A stretch of DNA of 64,000 nt, from NCBI RefSeq assembly GCF_024679245.1, contig NC_090188.1, forward strand, positions 36,982,992 through 37,046,991. Reading direction: 5' to 3'. Positions 45,234 through 59,023 of the stretch are shown piece after piece. The position numbers and the translations under genes are program-made. Every line of letters begins with the position of its first letter. Position 1 is the first letter of the stretch. The notes beneath the pieces are model-generated. The model made no database searches, was not told the origin of the DNA, and worked only from the letters and a program-made list of their open reading frames with translations. This stretch comes from Pseudorasbora parva. Its lineage: Eukaryota; Chordata; Actinopteri; Cypriniformes; Gobionidae.

Positions 45234-46680
45234 CAATGGAAACACTACAAGACAGTAGTGAAAAGAAAAGGTAGCTCAAAGAAAAATCGGTTTATAAGTA
45301 TTACATTGGTTATGCATAACTAGAAGTTCATCTGCCTACAAAAGCCATCCCACCATTTCACGAGTTCACACTTACATCAAATTAAATAGAGTAAAGATTA
45401 TGCGTGTTTGGCGTGCCGTCCAGGGGAGGGCTCCGGGCTCTGAATTTTTTGACCGAACCCAGAGTAGAGCTTAGTATGACTCTCTCGTGTTTAATTATCT
45501 GGACATACTCCATTTGGGCTTAATTAGGTTACATTATCTGACATGCTCCATTGTTTAGTTAGGCTTAATTATCTGAACGTGCTCCTCCCGAAATTAGTTA
45601 ATAAAACTTCACTAAAAGAATACATTTGACAACATTACAGCTAAAATAACAAATGTTGATAAAAAAAAAAACATTGCAGGAAGAATTAATATAAGCCATT
45701 CAAAAAACATGAGTTTCTCATTTCTCACATTTCAAACCCTAAGGAATGCCTTGAAAACATGCTATAGATGTTGTACATGGAAATCGTCAAACCCAGATCA
45801 TATTTATAAAACATTATCACAAAATTCAAGTTCAAAATTCATTTTTAAAGCCCCCACACACTCTAATGCAGCACTTTATCAATTTCCATGCTAATAAAAA
45901 TCTTTGGCAGGCCTTTATCGTGAAACAAGGGCATTAGAAATATAAAGTGGTCTTCAATGCTTAATAACGGAGCAAGTGTCCATGCACAAAAACAAATACT
46001 GAATTTTTAATGAGTTTTTGCCAAAACATAACACTCTCAGAGAGCATAGAATGCCATTAATAACTAAGTCATGCTCATCAGACTGAAACAGACCATATCA
46101 TATATAAAACATTACATACATGAGCATAAAGGCATGTATGGGTGGAGCAAACGGATGCCTCCATGCCCAGAATTAACCAATCCAAAATGAGCATTTATAC
46201 AAACCCTGTAATAGATAAAGCTGGTTTAAATGTTGATGGGGTTTCTATTATTATGGATGAAGAGGGACACGTGCAAACCACTGAATTTAATAGTGACTCA
46301 AAATAGTTTATATTTGAGATCATACATTTAAACTATTTAATAGTTTATATGGTTAAATTGAGAGATTGCACTAAATGCTCGGGGAGCAGAGTATAGTACA
46401 TGTTCTTCTACTCATGAATAATAATGCATGGCATACACTTCCAAAAGTGTCTGATGCACCACGCTAGTCAGCTGATGTCATCTCCAGAGACCAGAGATGG
46501 AAACATTAGTCACAATTAAGTCACAAAAAAGACTTGCAACGTGACTTGGACTCGTGAAAAACTGACTCTAGACTTGACTTGGACTTGAAGATAGTGGCTC
46601 GTGAAAAACACTAGTCATTTTGGCATGGCATTGCATTCTCTTTACTACCCTACATGACAGCATCAAAAACCACATCTTGC
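45234..46680. other. Non-coding sequence with short local repeats
   Basis: 45490-45600 holds three loose units of the form TTAATTATCTG(G/A)AC followed by ATACTCC or GTGCTCC. 46510-46620 is rich in GACTTG(G/C)A motifs (for example GTGACTTGGACTCG). No gene recognised. Confidence 0.45.
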
Positions 46681-46739
46681 CATCCATCCATCCATCCATC
46701 CATCCATCCATCCATCCATTTATCCATCCATCCATCCAT
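46681..46739. repeat. (CATC)n microsatellite
   Basis: About 14 tetranucleotide units with one TTTATC interruption. Confidence 0.9.
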
Positions 46740-46989
46740 AAAAATGGTATGGACTTGTGATGTAGCCAAGTCTCTTGTTATAATCATCTTCTTGCCTTTA
46801 ATTTAATTAAAAAAAAAAATTTTTTTAAAAATGGTTGACTTCAGTAAATGTTTATGCTGCCTAAAAAGTTTAGTCAACTTGAAATGTGAGGTTGTACTAA
46901 GCAACAACTTCAATTTTTTGTTTTGTTTAATTTTTTACCCCAAAAGGACACATAGACAGATTTCAGATGCTTGATTTCAAGAAGTACAA

Positions 46990-48485
<1,496 letters not shown>

Positions 48486-48815
48486 CATAGGCCAATAAGA
48501 GCGGTGTGTTAAAACTCAATCCCCTGGCCATAAAGGCTTGTATAGACACACTAGCAACTGACATTTGCAGCTGCAGTCTTGGCGTCCTTGTTAGCACAGC
48601 ATGCCAGAGACCACGGTTTGAATCCCGCTCAGAGTAGGTAGAGTTTGACCGGTAACATTTGGTGCCGTGACCCGGATTGGGAGTGAGGTTAAGGGGGGTG
48701 AGTGTAAAGGATGTAGGCCAGTAAGAGCTCTGTTTGTAAACCTCACCCCCCTCGCCCCAAGAGGCATGCTAGCAGCTGCGGTCTTCAGCATCCTTGTTAC
48801 ACCGTGCCCTATCTA
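48486..48815 (+). mobile_element. TRIM-like miniature LTR element (degenerate)
   Basis: Two direct copies of one unit: 48486-48657 (about 172 bp) and 48712 to about 48815 (truncated), sharing AGGCCA(A/G)TAAGAGC, AGCTGC(A/G)GTCTT and TCCTTGTTA(G/C)ACA. The first ends GGTAACA. After TT comes TGGTGCCGTGACCCGGA, a primer-site-like sequence, and before the second copy AAGGGGGGTG, a polypurine-like tract. The internal region is only about 54 bp and cannot encode protein. This layout fits a terminal-repeat retrotransposon in miniature, known mainly from plants and some insects. TSDs are not recognisable. Confidence 0.5.
48660..48676 (+). other. Primer-binding-site-like sequence, tRNA-His type
   Basis: TGGTGCCGTGACCCGGA differs at one base from the complement of the vertebrate tRNA-His 3' end as I recall it (TGGTGCCGTGACTCGGA) and lies two bases after an LTR-like ...TAACA end. 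Confidence 0.5.
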
Positions 48816-49162
48816 CTTGCGATAAGATTCCAGCGTCAAGCAACTTGTCTGTCCACACCAGACGCGATGCGACTACAAGATGCGACAAATCAATCAAAAA
48901 CCACAGCCAATCAGAATAGAGTGTGGGCGGGCTCTCGCGGCAAGTGAATGGCACCAGAGACTAATCTTTCCGGCACTAGCAAGGAAATGGATAAGTAGCC
49001 TACATAATCAAATTCACAAATATTATACCATTTAAACACCACTAAAAACACATAATGAGTTGCTAAAACAATGTTTGTCATATAGTAGTGAAATTTATTG
49101 TCCCCGTGGGACAATTGGGTTTGCGGCACAGTCGCAAGGCACAACATAACAGGACATCAGAC
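48816..49162. other. Non-coding sequence
   Basis: 48840-48960 (CACACCAGACGCGATGCGAC and surrounding) may be a small decayed MITE; otherwise nothing is recognised. Confidence 0.4.
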
Positions 49163-50702
49163 ATATGTGACCCGTCACGGGAACCAGGGACACAAGTCGG
49201 CAGCACAACTTTCGCGCAAAATGCGAAAGAAGCATTTTTCAAAATTTGTGATTTTCGTTTTTTTGCAGAATCTATTAGTTGAGATCACGAAGAAGCCTCT
49301 CCGTTTTTTAGAAAGCAGTACTGGTGTATTTAAAAGCGTACATTTTGAGGTTGAAATCGGCTTGTTTTCGGAGATTCTAGCACGCAGTAGGGGCGTGTCA
49401 TTGTCTGTGTGTATTTCCATACGGGATAAGCAGGCTTTTGTATCTTTTGTTATTGTCCCTGCCCTCCGAGGGAAGTGTGGCTACTTATTATGCAGCGCTC
49501 TGGCAGGCTCTAGCTGATATCAAAATTCAATTAAGATGGACGCCGCAAAGATGATCGCAGACGAGCTGAACCGTGGCCGTTACACCGGAAATGTTTCGAA
49601 GTACTTCTTCGACAAGCCGGATGCTTATGAAAAAGCACTCGCAGATTCTGTAGACGATCAGAGCGACGATGAAAGCGGCATAATAAGACTGTATAATTCC
49701 CCTAATCTACAACTGAGCGAAGATGAAGACAAGGAAGAATGTATCAGACTGGCGTCAGACGAGTTGGACCGTAAGATATCAGAGGCTATATCGATAGTAA
49801 CGTTTGATGGGGATAAAGACAGCGAAATGGGAAAAATCCGTAACTTTGACTGTAAATGCTACACGAGGAGAAAAGAGAACTCTCTGCATGTGAGACAGTC
49901 CTGTAGCCACAAGCTTTCTCCAGACATTATGTACAACATACAGCTGGATTCTTTAGCTGCGTAAAAAGAGTGGCAGGACATGCAAATTATTGGACATTTA
50001 GAGGCAAACATACGCACAGCGCAAACTTCGGAGATGGTTACATTCACAAAGAAGACCCCGACAAATAGAAAGTGTGCCCAAGCGACTTATTTCATTGGAT
50101 GCATTGAGATCTGCAAGAATACTTTTCTGTTTCTTATGGGGTGAGTTTCATTATAAGAACACGTAGCCTACACGTTTTCTCATGTTTAGTCCATGTTTAG
50201 ACCTTCCCATATCTACCTATTGTTATTAGCTAGCTCAGTTTTAATTGTAATCGTTAGCATCGTATCACTTGCCAAAAACCGCCGTTACTATAATGGGCTT
50301 TTAGATGGCAATGTTAACATCTGCTATTAATTTGAATAATGCTTCAATTGCTTGAATTGACTGGTGTGAATGCGGTCCAATTTTTCCCCGTTGCGTATGT
50401 CGTTACTAGCCACCATGCAGCTTTACAGGGGGTATGGCTTATCTAAATGAGATGTAAATGAGCCCTATTGTCACTCCCAGCAGGTGAGAACAGGTGAGAA
50501 CTAAACTTTAGAGGCTGTTTTCTCTCGTTCACACTTTTCTAAAGGCCTACATTCAGATGGCCACAACATCTCCAAATATTATCAGATTTCCATGTGTTAC
50601 ACATCGTTGGAAAGCTTGGAGACTACACTTTCAGAATCTGTGAATAACTCAAAATGCCCCAGAACCGACTTGTGTCCCTACTTTCCGTGACTGGTCACAT
50701 AT
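49163..50702 (+). mobile_element. Non-autonomous DNA transposon with 38-bp TIRs, 1540 bp
   Basis: The left TIR 49163-49200 (ATATGTGACCCGTCACGG...) and the right TIR 50665-50702 match at 34 of 38 positions, both ending AGGGACACAAGTCGG. The tips contain a palindrome GTGAC-C(C/A)-GTCAC. Inside is a single decayed exon (49536-50140) with a splice donor, without any further coding exon, so it looks like an internally deleted copy of a larger autonomous element. I could not fix the TSD length or superfamily. Confidence 0.75.
49536..50140 (+). pseudogene. Transposon exon 1, in-frame stop before a splice donor
   Basis: 142 codons from ATG 49536 (MDAAKMIADELNRGRYTGNV, acidic middle QLSEDEDKEECIRL, FDCKCYTRRKENSLHV) to TAA at 49962-49964. 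The same frame stays open for about 58 more codons: KEWQDMQIIGHLEANIRTAQ to ATYFIGCIEICKNTFLFLMG. GTGAGT follows directly at 50141-50146, a consensus donor. The 'YFxG..ICk.TFLFL' block resembles, from memory, the N-terminal region before the integrase-like core of some transposon-derived metazoan proteins. TAA is therefore probably a nonsense mutation within one exon. No catalytic domain remains; the family is not assigned. Confidence 0.55.
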
Positions 50703-51094
50703 AAAACAACAATACAATACAACGCACTATACACCCCTGCATCTAACCAGGCCTATCTAACCGGCTGGAAAAGCTTATTTTGACTAATTTTTGAGTAACT
50801 TTTATGGCTTGTGGTACAAAACACAATTTGGATCTGCTTTTGATTAGAAGGTGTGGGCAGAATCAACGCCTAGATGGCAGTAATTTAAAATGAGATGCCA
50901 ACACTTAGTAGAAGTAATTTTCTAGCTTTTCTGATTACCCTTTTCTGTGATTCAGTGGCATTTCCAAACCAACAGATAATACAGCAAGTTAAAACTTTCA
51001 ATTAAAGCAGTATAAAACATCAGAAGCATTTTTTTAATAACATTAAAAACAAGCAGTTTCTTTAAAACGTTCATTCTTTGCTGTGTCTTATTAA

Positions 51095-51290
51095 GTTGAT
51101 GATACACGGGACAACTTTTTGAGCAATGTTGCTGGGCAATTTTGCCAAGTGATGTTGCTGTGGGCATTTTCCCATTGAGAATGAGCAACACATTTCTTTT
51201 TGGATATCCAGATAGAAATTTGTTGCCCATTCTCAATGGGAAAGTGCCCACAGCAACATTGCTCAAAAAGTTCCCCCGTGTATCATCAGC
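51095..51290. mobile_element. TTAA-flanked foldback MITE, 196 bp
   Basis: The two arms pair over about 75-85 bp (GTTGATGATACACGGG... with its inverse; GAGCAATGTTGCTGTGGGCA; TTTCCCATTGAGAATG(A/G)GCAAC), with TTAA at 51091-51094 and 51291-51294. The left arm carries a 26-bp partial duplication (GCTGGGCAATTTTGCCAAGTGATGTT) that would bulge from the stem. The spacer is about 15-30 bp. Non-coding. Confidence 0.85.
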
Positions 51291-51294
51291 TTAA

Positions 51295-52823
51295 ATTTGT
51301 AAAAAAGCAGTCCATGAATTCCATTTAAGTTTGTCGTCCAGTACAATGCCAAGCTATTTATAGTTTGTGGCAACCTGAATAATCTCCCCATTAATTCAAG
51401 TGTCAGTGGATATAATATAGTTGTTTGTTCACAGTTTGAACGTTCTTGTTTCCATGTGTTTCATTTCAATATCTGAGGTGAATTACCCATTGTTGCTTTT
51501 AGTAGGACTACGAAACAAAGCTGAGAGCACTAAATAATATTCACATTAGTCACATTACATGCTTTTAACATAAATTAAGCACACAAACACTACCTGATAT
51601 TTTAAATAAAGCAATTAGTTGAACTAGTTCTTATGAGAGAAATGTTTGAAGTGATTCTCACATTGAACTGGTTGGATTGATTACTGAGTGTATCCGCTGC
51701 TAAAACTGAATTAATGAATCATATTACTGATTAACTCAGTAATCTGTTTAACTAAAACAGACTCATTTGGATAGTAATTTAGACAGATTGAGTCAGTTAA
51801 TTAACAAATAAGTTAAAAACATTTTTTAAACCAGTTCAACAACATGATTAAAGAATATTCTGAATGAAATGGAGAGCAGTTTCAAAAGTTTCTAAATGAC
51901 ATGGATTAATATATATTCTTTTAAAAACATTATTCAGAAATGTGCAGGTATGTCTCTGAAATATATGCAACACACTAACAACTGGCTAAGCAACTCCTGA
52001 GCTAAGGAATATTTTTGAACGTTCAAGTTCCAGTCAATATTGATCTTATTTAAAAAGCTTTTAGTACTCCAATTAATGTGGATATTTTTTTGAACATTGC
52101 ATTTGGAATCAGAACTTCCATGTAGAGGGCCCAAACTAGAGGCTCATCACATGAAACTTGAATGAGGACATCCATTAATCTGGTTGTTATCATACTTTAT
52201 GTATAGTTTGCTTTGTATATCATGTTTCTGTTCATTTCGCACTTTAATGCATTTCTTCAGCATTCACTGAAATAAAAAATAGCTTGGAGTGAAATGCACT
52301 TTATCCAGGCTGAACTTCTTCAGCTATGCAGTTTCTTCATGCACTCTCAACATGCTTTATATAGAAAAACATAATATTTTCCTATATTTACTCTTGATTT
52401 CTTCCATTTCTCCAGGGACCTCTGTTCGCCATGTGTGGTGTATTCATTATACATAAAGAGAGACTTTTAAAACTACCCCACAATGGTATATTACCAGTGA
52501 CCAGCTAGATCAGCAGCTGTAAAGTCAACATGAAACGGCATTTACAGCCCATTTTACTTTCATCTATTTAAGTGAAACAGGATATTCAATAGGTCGACTA
52601 GTAATCATCATTAATTTAAGCATTAGATGACTAGTCACACATTTATAATAATAATTTAATTTATTAAATATATAATGGTGGAGGGCATCAGAAAATGGTT
52701 TAAGTTTCAGGGTTGAGGGGTTCACAGGGTTTTTAGGGATGAAGATGAGGAGTTTGTAGGAGAGACAAAGGACATGAAGAAGATCTATGAAGGAGATATT
52801 CAAGACTTAAGGCTACAACATAC
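51295..52823. other. Non-coding AT-rich sequence
   Basis: No gene or repeat architecture recognised. Confidence 0.4.
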
Positions 52824-52963
52824 TCCGCAAGAACAGACAAAAAAGTTCTCGCTCCTAGGGCTGCGAGAACAAAATGACATTATTTTGTTCTCACAGCCCT
52901 GGTTTGGGAGTTCTCGCAGCTTGTTCTCGACACATTGTCTGAGCAGAACTTTTTTCTTGCGGA
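52824..52963. mobile_element. Short palindromic MITE, 140 bp
   Basis: Outer arms TCCGCAAGAACAGACAAAAA and the inverse of AGAACTTTTTTCTTGCGGA, with an inner perfect-looking stem GGGCTGCGAGAACAAAAT (52858-52875) pairing with ATTTTGTTCTCACAGCCC (52882-52899) around a GACATT loop. The whole element can fold into one hairpin. Confidence 0.7.
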
Positions 52964-53216
52964 TGTCCAAGAACTATTGTGTGTTTGGTTTTACATTTAA
53001 ACTGGGTGTGGAGAAACGCAGATGATCCACACCTGCTTTTCTCGTGAGGTATGGAATGTACTGGCCAGTACGAACTTTGTTCTTAATCTTGCCACCTCAG
53101 AAAACTAACACATTTCTTTTGTTCTTGCAGAGAATGTCCCAAGCTTTACAAGCGTAACCAATACCAAGCTAAGTAGAGCAAGTAAGGAGCCTGTTTCCAC
53201 ATTTGAGGCCAGACGA

Positions 53217-53584
53217 TAGCTGTCCCAATTCAGAGGCTGCATCTTTCGAAGGCCACAAGCGTAGTTAAATGGGTTTTAACTCTTTATTTCTATAAAGAGT
53301 ATAAACTATATATAATCGCATCTTAGTAAGATGAGCTGCTTTAAAGGTTTAGTTTATTTTTACATTTGTATCAGACATTTGAGTAGTAAGCTGAAACCGA
53401 ATAGGAGCTTTTAAAAGTGTAATTCTGCAATTTCTCTCCGAAAATATCCTGTTGTCACCAGCACGCAATGAATTTTAAGGTAGGCAATGTCACAAAGGAT
53501 CCATCTGTTGAAGGAGCCTTTGAATTGGGACAGCTGATGAAATCGGCCTTGGAAGGATGCAGCCTCTGAATTGGGAAGCAGCTA
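53217..53584. mobile_element. MITE with CTGTCCCAATTCAGAGG termini
   Basis: AGCTGTCCCAATTCAGAGGC then TGCATCTTTCGAAGGCC at the left pairs with GGCCTTGGAAGGATGCAGCC then TCTGAATTGGGAAGCAGCT at the right, about 368 bp apart. A second inner TTTGAATTGGGACAGCTG lies at about 53517-53535. Non-coding. Confidence 0.7.
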
Positions 53585-54779
53585 ATGAGTGACTGAGAGG
53601 TGTGTGCATTTGTGCTGGTGTTGAGTACTGCGGTGATGAGGAACAGCTTTCGTGATTAGTGTTCTGGGGAGAGTGAGCACTGTGTGGGTGTGATTGTTGA
53701 GCCTGGCGTGTCCGTGACAGTGACAGTATTATAGCGCGTTTACGGTATATTTTTAATCTGCATGTGTGTTCAGTACTGAACCCTTGACATTAGCATTGCT
53801 CTACCAGTCAAGCTTCAATAACCAATATTATGTTTTATGGAATAACACAAAGCAACTAATACAAACTATCTAGAAAGTAAGGAAGGACAGGGAAAAATCT
53901 AGGATACAAGTTTAGCAAATTATACTACTAGTTTAGCAACTATATTACAGTTTTGTGGCTGCATGTATTTTTAAATGTAAAAGGACACTGTAAAATAAAA
54001 ATGTAATTTTACAGATAATAGTCTGTATTTTTACATAATTTCGCAGTTTTTTTTAAATTATACAGTGAAATGTCTGTTGTTTTACAGATATTTGCTGTAA
54101 TTAAATTTTTGACTATTACATTTACAGGAATTCCTTGTATTTTGGTATAACATCAATTTTTTTTAAAAGAGGAAATGTCTGTATTTTTACATAAGTTTGA
54201 TAAATATTTTACAGAGTTTTTCTGTAAAAATAGAAAAAAAAGGAGATGAATGTATACAGAAATCAGCAGTCATTCAACAATTTTTTTTTACTATAAGATA
54301 ATGTGCTGGTTAAAGTGAGTTTTGTAGGCTAAATAATAGTATATGTACACCCAGTATTATGTGTAGACTATCAACTATTGTACTAATTTTAACCTTTTCC
54401 TGCAAAAAAATGCTCATTTTGATATTTTTTTGCACTGACTAATTTTCCCCTAAATTTCCTAACCAGGTCTATTATTCATGTAGCCTACATTTTATGGTTT
54501 TAGATTTTATGGTTTTTTATTCAGATTCAAATTTGGCGTTGGTTAATTTACTGTTAGTCATACCACAGCAGTTCGCGGAGTGAAAGGTACGGCGATGTTA
54601 GCGCGGGCGATTTGAATTTATTTTAGGCTATACTTGTGAGAAACGGTAACTGCGGATCATCATAAAGAGCAGCTGCATTGAACACACACTCGGAACCATG
54701 TGAGGAAAAATAACCCTTCATTCCAGCCAGATGATCAGACGGTAGCTGCTCGAATCTCAGCCTGCTTGATTGAAATTTC

Positions 54780-55400
<621 letters not shown>

Positions 55401-56039
55401 ACTGCAATGTTACAGTATTGTCTTTTGATGTAGATATATTTTTGCATATTCTAAATAATATACTAAGCTTGTTTTTCCTATAACTGAAGTAACTTGACAT
55501 ATAGTGTTATGTACAGTGACTAATACTGTAAATATGCAGATTCTGTACTATGTTTTGTAAATTTAGCAAATTGACTGTAATGGTTGCTATGTATGTACAA
55601 ATAGGTCTACTTAATTTAGAGGTTGAAGTTGTGAGTGGTTCTGTAAAAATAAAGATTAATACTGCAAATATGCAAACATTTGCTTTTGAATTTGTGCTTA
55701 CTGCATTTTTATAAATAATATCTTAGTTTAAAACCTGTGTTTTAAAAGTAAATTACTGTTGATAGACAGAGCAGATTTATAAAATAAATCATAAAAACCT
55801 TAAATTTGCAGCGATTCACTTGAAAATTAGTTGTTTTATGTTTAATTTGACATAATTTATTACAGTTTAATAAATGTTTATTAACAGCTGTAATTTAATT
55901 AATTTTGACTGTACGTTTACGGTTTATTGCACGTAATTTTGTGAAATGTTTTTTTACTGTAATTTTACAGAATCCATCTGGAAACTTTGCTGCCAGAGAT
56001 TGACCGTTTTTTACGTTTTTTTTTTTTTTTTTTACAGTG

Positions 56040-57223
56040 GAGTTAACACTTATGATCGGATACATGGACGCATTCTGTGATGAGATGATATGACTTCAGA
56101 TGTGTTTGTGAGTGTATACCATTTGTGCAGGCCGATGAGAAGCTGCGCCCTATGCAGTGGGCCTCAGGGCAGGCTGTTTGAAGTGAGCCTGGAAAATGGA
56201 TTATCTGGTGGCAGGAGAGTGAATGGGACTGTCTAGCCGCTTGAGGCGGGCTTCACACCAAAATCCACCTGGCCGTGAGGAAGCAGGCCACCCCGAAGGA
56301 CACACAGCCTGCAGGAACACAGATCTCTCACACTGGCCTGTGTTAATGCTCACTTTGTCACCCAAACAGGTCAGGAAAGATAATCAATAACCTTTGATAG
56401 CTACTATTAGGATTTTAACAAGCTTTTGCTCACGCTGCACTGCTCCTGAACAGAGAAAGGAGCACCTGTTTACTCCACATCTTCCCTTTCTTTAATGTCG
56501 TCCTTTTCCAATCTTAGCAACTTTTAGCAACCTTACTCGAGCAACTGACGGCGATCAAAAGCTATGTCAGAATAGCATTCTACAATTTCAGTACATATGC
56601 TGCAGTATATAGTCCTTATTCCGTTCACAATATGGAAAACTCACGGTGGCCTTTTAAAGAAACTGCATATCACGCATACTGTATCCCACAATGCAATCCG
56701 TTCGACTTGATTTGCCATGCAAAAAATTAACCAGAAGCAATATCAGTCATTTTATTTTTTGATCAGACTGACAGAAGTTAAAGCATTTTACAAACTTTAG
56801 CTCACTGAATTTAACATGCAATGTGATATCATGTTACAACAATGTAGCATATAGCATTTCAAATGTTAACTGTTGCATTTGGTTGAATGTCAACATTTTA
56901 GGCAGTTTTAGCTGATTATATTCTTACATTTTTCAATTTTGTAATATGATACAATAAGCAGACACAAGTATTTAAATATTACTTGTACTTAAATAGTACT
57001 TAAATATACAACTAGTTAAATAATATTTAAAGTATTTTGATTGCCTTTTTTTATTGGCTTCTGCTAAATACCTTAAAACACAGTTTAGTTCATTAATAAC
57101 TTTTTTTATAAATACTTAAAAACTACAAGATAACAATATACTATCAGTATAAATATTTGAAGGCTCCTTCAAAAAAATAAAATAAAAAAAATAAATAATA
57201 ATAATATACAGAAAATCTTGGTA
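56040..57223. other. Non-coding sequence with a GC-richer single-copy block
   Basis: 56090-56350 is GC-richer and apparently unique, with no sustained frame; it is a possible conserved non-coding or regulatory block. 56900-57220 is very AT-rich with AATA runs. No gene recognised. Confidence 0.4.
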
Positions 57224-57225
57224 TA

Positions 57226-58840
57226 CAGGTCCTTTAAAAATTAGCATATTTGCATATGAAATTAATATGTGCTTTAAAAATTAGCATATGTGATAAAAGT
57301 TCATTATTTTCCATAATGTAATGATAAAAATTAAACTTTCATATATTTTAGATTCATTGCACACCAACTGAAATATTTCAGGTCTTTTATTGTTTTAATA
57401 CTGATGATTTTGGCATACAGCTCATGAAAACCCAAAATCTCAAAAAAAAATTGCATATTTCAGCCGACCAATAAAAGAAGTAAAAAAATAAAAGTGTTTT
57501 TAATACAAAAAGTCAACCTTCAAATAATTATGTTCAGTTATGCACTCAATACTTGTTCGGGAATCCTTTTGCAGAAATGACTGCTTCAATGCGGCGTGGC
57601 ATGGAGGCGATCAGCCTGTGGCACTGCTGAGGTGTTCTGGAGGCCCAGGATGCTTCGATAGCGGCCTTAAGCTCATCCAGAGTGTTGGGTCTTGCGTCTC
57701 TCAACTTTCTCTTCACAATATCCCACAGATTCTCTATGGGGTTCAGGTCAGGAGAGTTGGCAGGCCAATTGAGCACAGTAATACCATGGTCAGTAAACCA
57801 TTTACCAGTGGTTTTGGCACTGTGAGCAGGTGCCAGGTCGTGCTGAGAAACCAAATCTTCATCTCCATAAAGCTTTTCAGCAGATGGAAGCATGAAGTGC
57901 TCCAAAATCTCCTGATAGCTAGCTGCATTGACCCTTCCCTTGATAAAACACAGTGGACCAACACCAGCAGCTGACATGGCACCCCAGACCATCACTGACT
58001 GTGGGTACTTGACACTGGACTTCAGGCATTTTGGCATTTCCTTCTCCCCAGTCTTCCTCCAGACTCTGGCACCTTGATTTCCGAATGACATGCAAAATTT
58101 GCTTTCATCCGAAAAAAGTACTTTGGATCACTGAGCAACAGTCCAGTGCTGCTTCTCTGTAGCCCAAAAGTGGCTTGACCCGGGGAATGCGGCACCTGTA
58201 GCCCATTTCCTGCACACGCCTGTGCACGGTGGCTCTGGATGTTTCTTCTCTAGACTCAGTCCACTGCTTCCGCAGGTCCCCCAAGGTCTGGAATCGGTCC
58301 TTCTCCACAATCTTCCTCACGGTCCGGTCACCTCTTCTCGTTGTGCAGCGTTTTTTTACCACACTTTTTCCTTCCCACAGACTTCCCACTGAGGTGCCTT
58401 GATACAGCACTCTGGGAACAGCCTATTCGTTCAGAAATGTATTTCTGTGTCTTACCCTCTTGCTTGAGGGTGTCAATGATGGCCTTCTGGACAGCAGTCA
58501 GGTCGGCAGTCTAACCCATGATTGCGGTTTTGATGAACCAGGCTGGGAGTTTTTAAAAGCCTCAGGAATCTTTTGCAGGTGTTTAGAGTTAATTAGTTGT
58601 TTCAGATGATTAGGTTAATAGCTCGTTTAGAGAACCTTTTCATGATATGCTAATTTTTTGAGATTTTTGAGGTTTCCATGAGCTGTATGCCAAAATCATC
58701 AGTATTAAAACAATAAAAGACCTGAAATATTTCAGTTGGTGTGCAATGAATCTAAAATATATGAAAGTTGAATTTTTATCATTACATTATGGAAAATAAT
58801 AAACTTTTATTAAATATGCACATTTTTTGAGAAGGACCTG
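57226..58840 (-). mobile_element. Tc1-like transposon, 1615 bp, long TIRs
   Basis: Left CAGGTCCTTTAAAAATTAGC follows TA (57224-57225). The right end is the inverse of CAGGTCCTTCTCAAAAAATG and is followed by GA instead of TA. TIRs extend about 210 bp (shared TTTCATATATTTTAGATTCA, GAAATATTTCAGGTCTTTTA). A tandem TTTAAAAATTAGCATAT duplication is present at the left tip (57231-57290). Confidence 0.9.
57546..58520 (-). pseudogene. Tc1 DD34E transposase with several lesions
   Basis: The start ATGGGTTAG near 58520 has a stop at codon 3. The N-terminal HTH (DLTAVQKAIIDTLKQEGKTQ, YISERIGCSQSAVS) shifts frame into KKRCTTRRGDRTVRKIVEKD, LGDLRKQWTESREETSRATV. A deletion after RIPRVKPLL removes about 10-15 residues and shifts frame. 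Then KQHWTVAQ ends at TGA (58128-58130, ancestrally TGG), followed by SKVLFSDESKFCMSFGNQG (first Asp), VSQHDLAPAHSAK (second Asp), SPDLNPIENLWDIVKRKL (Glu) and the C-terminus AVISAKGFPNKY. The catalytic half (57546-58091) is a single open frame. Confidence 0.88.
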
Positions 58841-58907
58841 GAAATAATGGTATTTCACTGGTGTTTATTTACTAAAAAATTGGCATCATGATATACAAGC
58901 CTAAGTC

Positions 58908-59023
58908 CACTCTTAAAAATAAAGGTTAAAAATTGTTCACTGAAAGGTTCTTTGGGGAACCAAACTATTATTTGATGGCATTGGTGTGAAAATCCCGTTT
59001 TGGAACCTTTATATTTAAGAATG
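58908..59023. mobile_element. 116-bp MITE with CACTCTTAAAAATAAAGGTT ends
   Basis: CACTCTTAAAAATAAAGGTT at the left mirrors AACCTTTATATTTAAGAATG at the right; the inner GGTTCTTTGGGGAACC is itself palindromic. A small foldback element without coding capacity. Confidence 0.8.

Noticed and set aside
48586..48635. Possible tRNA-derived promoter (TTAGCACAG and GGTTTGAATCC)
   Set aside because: The A- and B-box-like words are only about 20 bp apart and there is no cloverleaf; the duplicated LTR-like layout explains the region better, though a SINE origin is not excluded.
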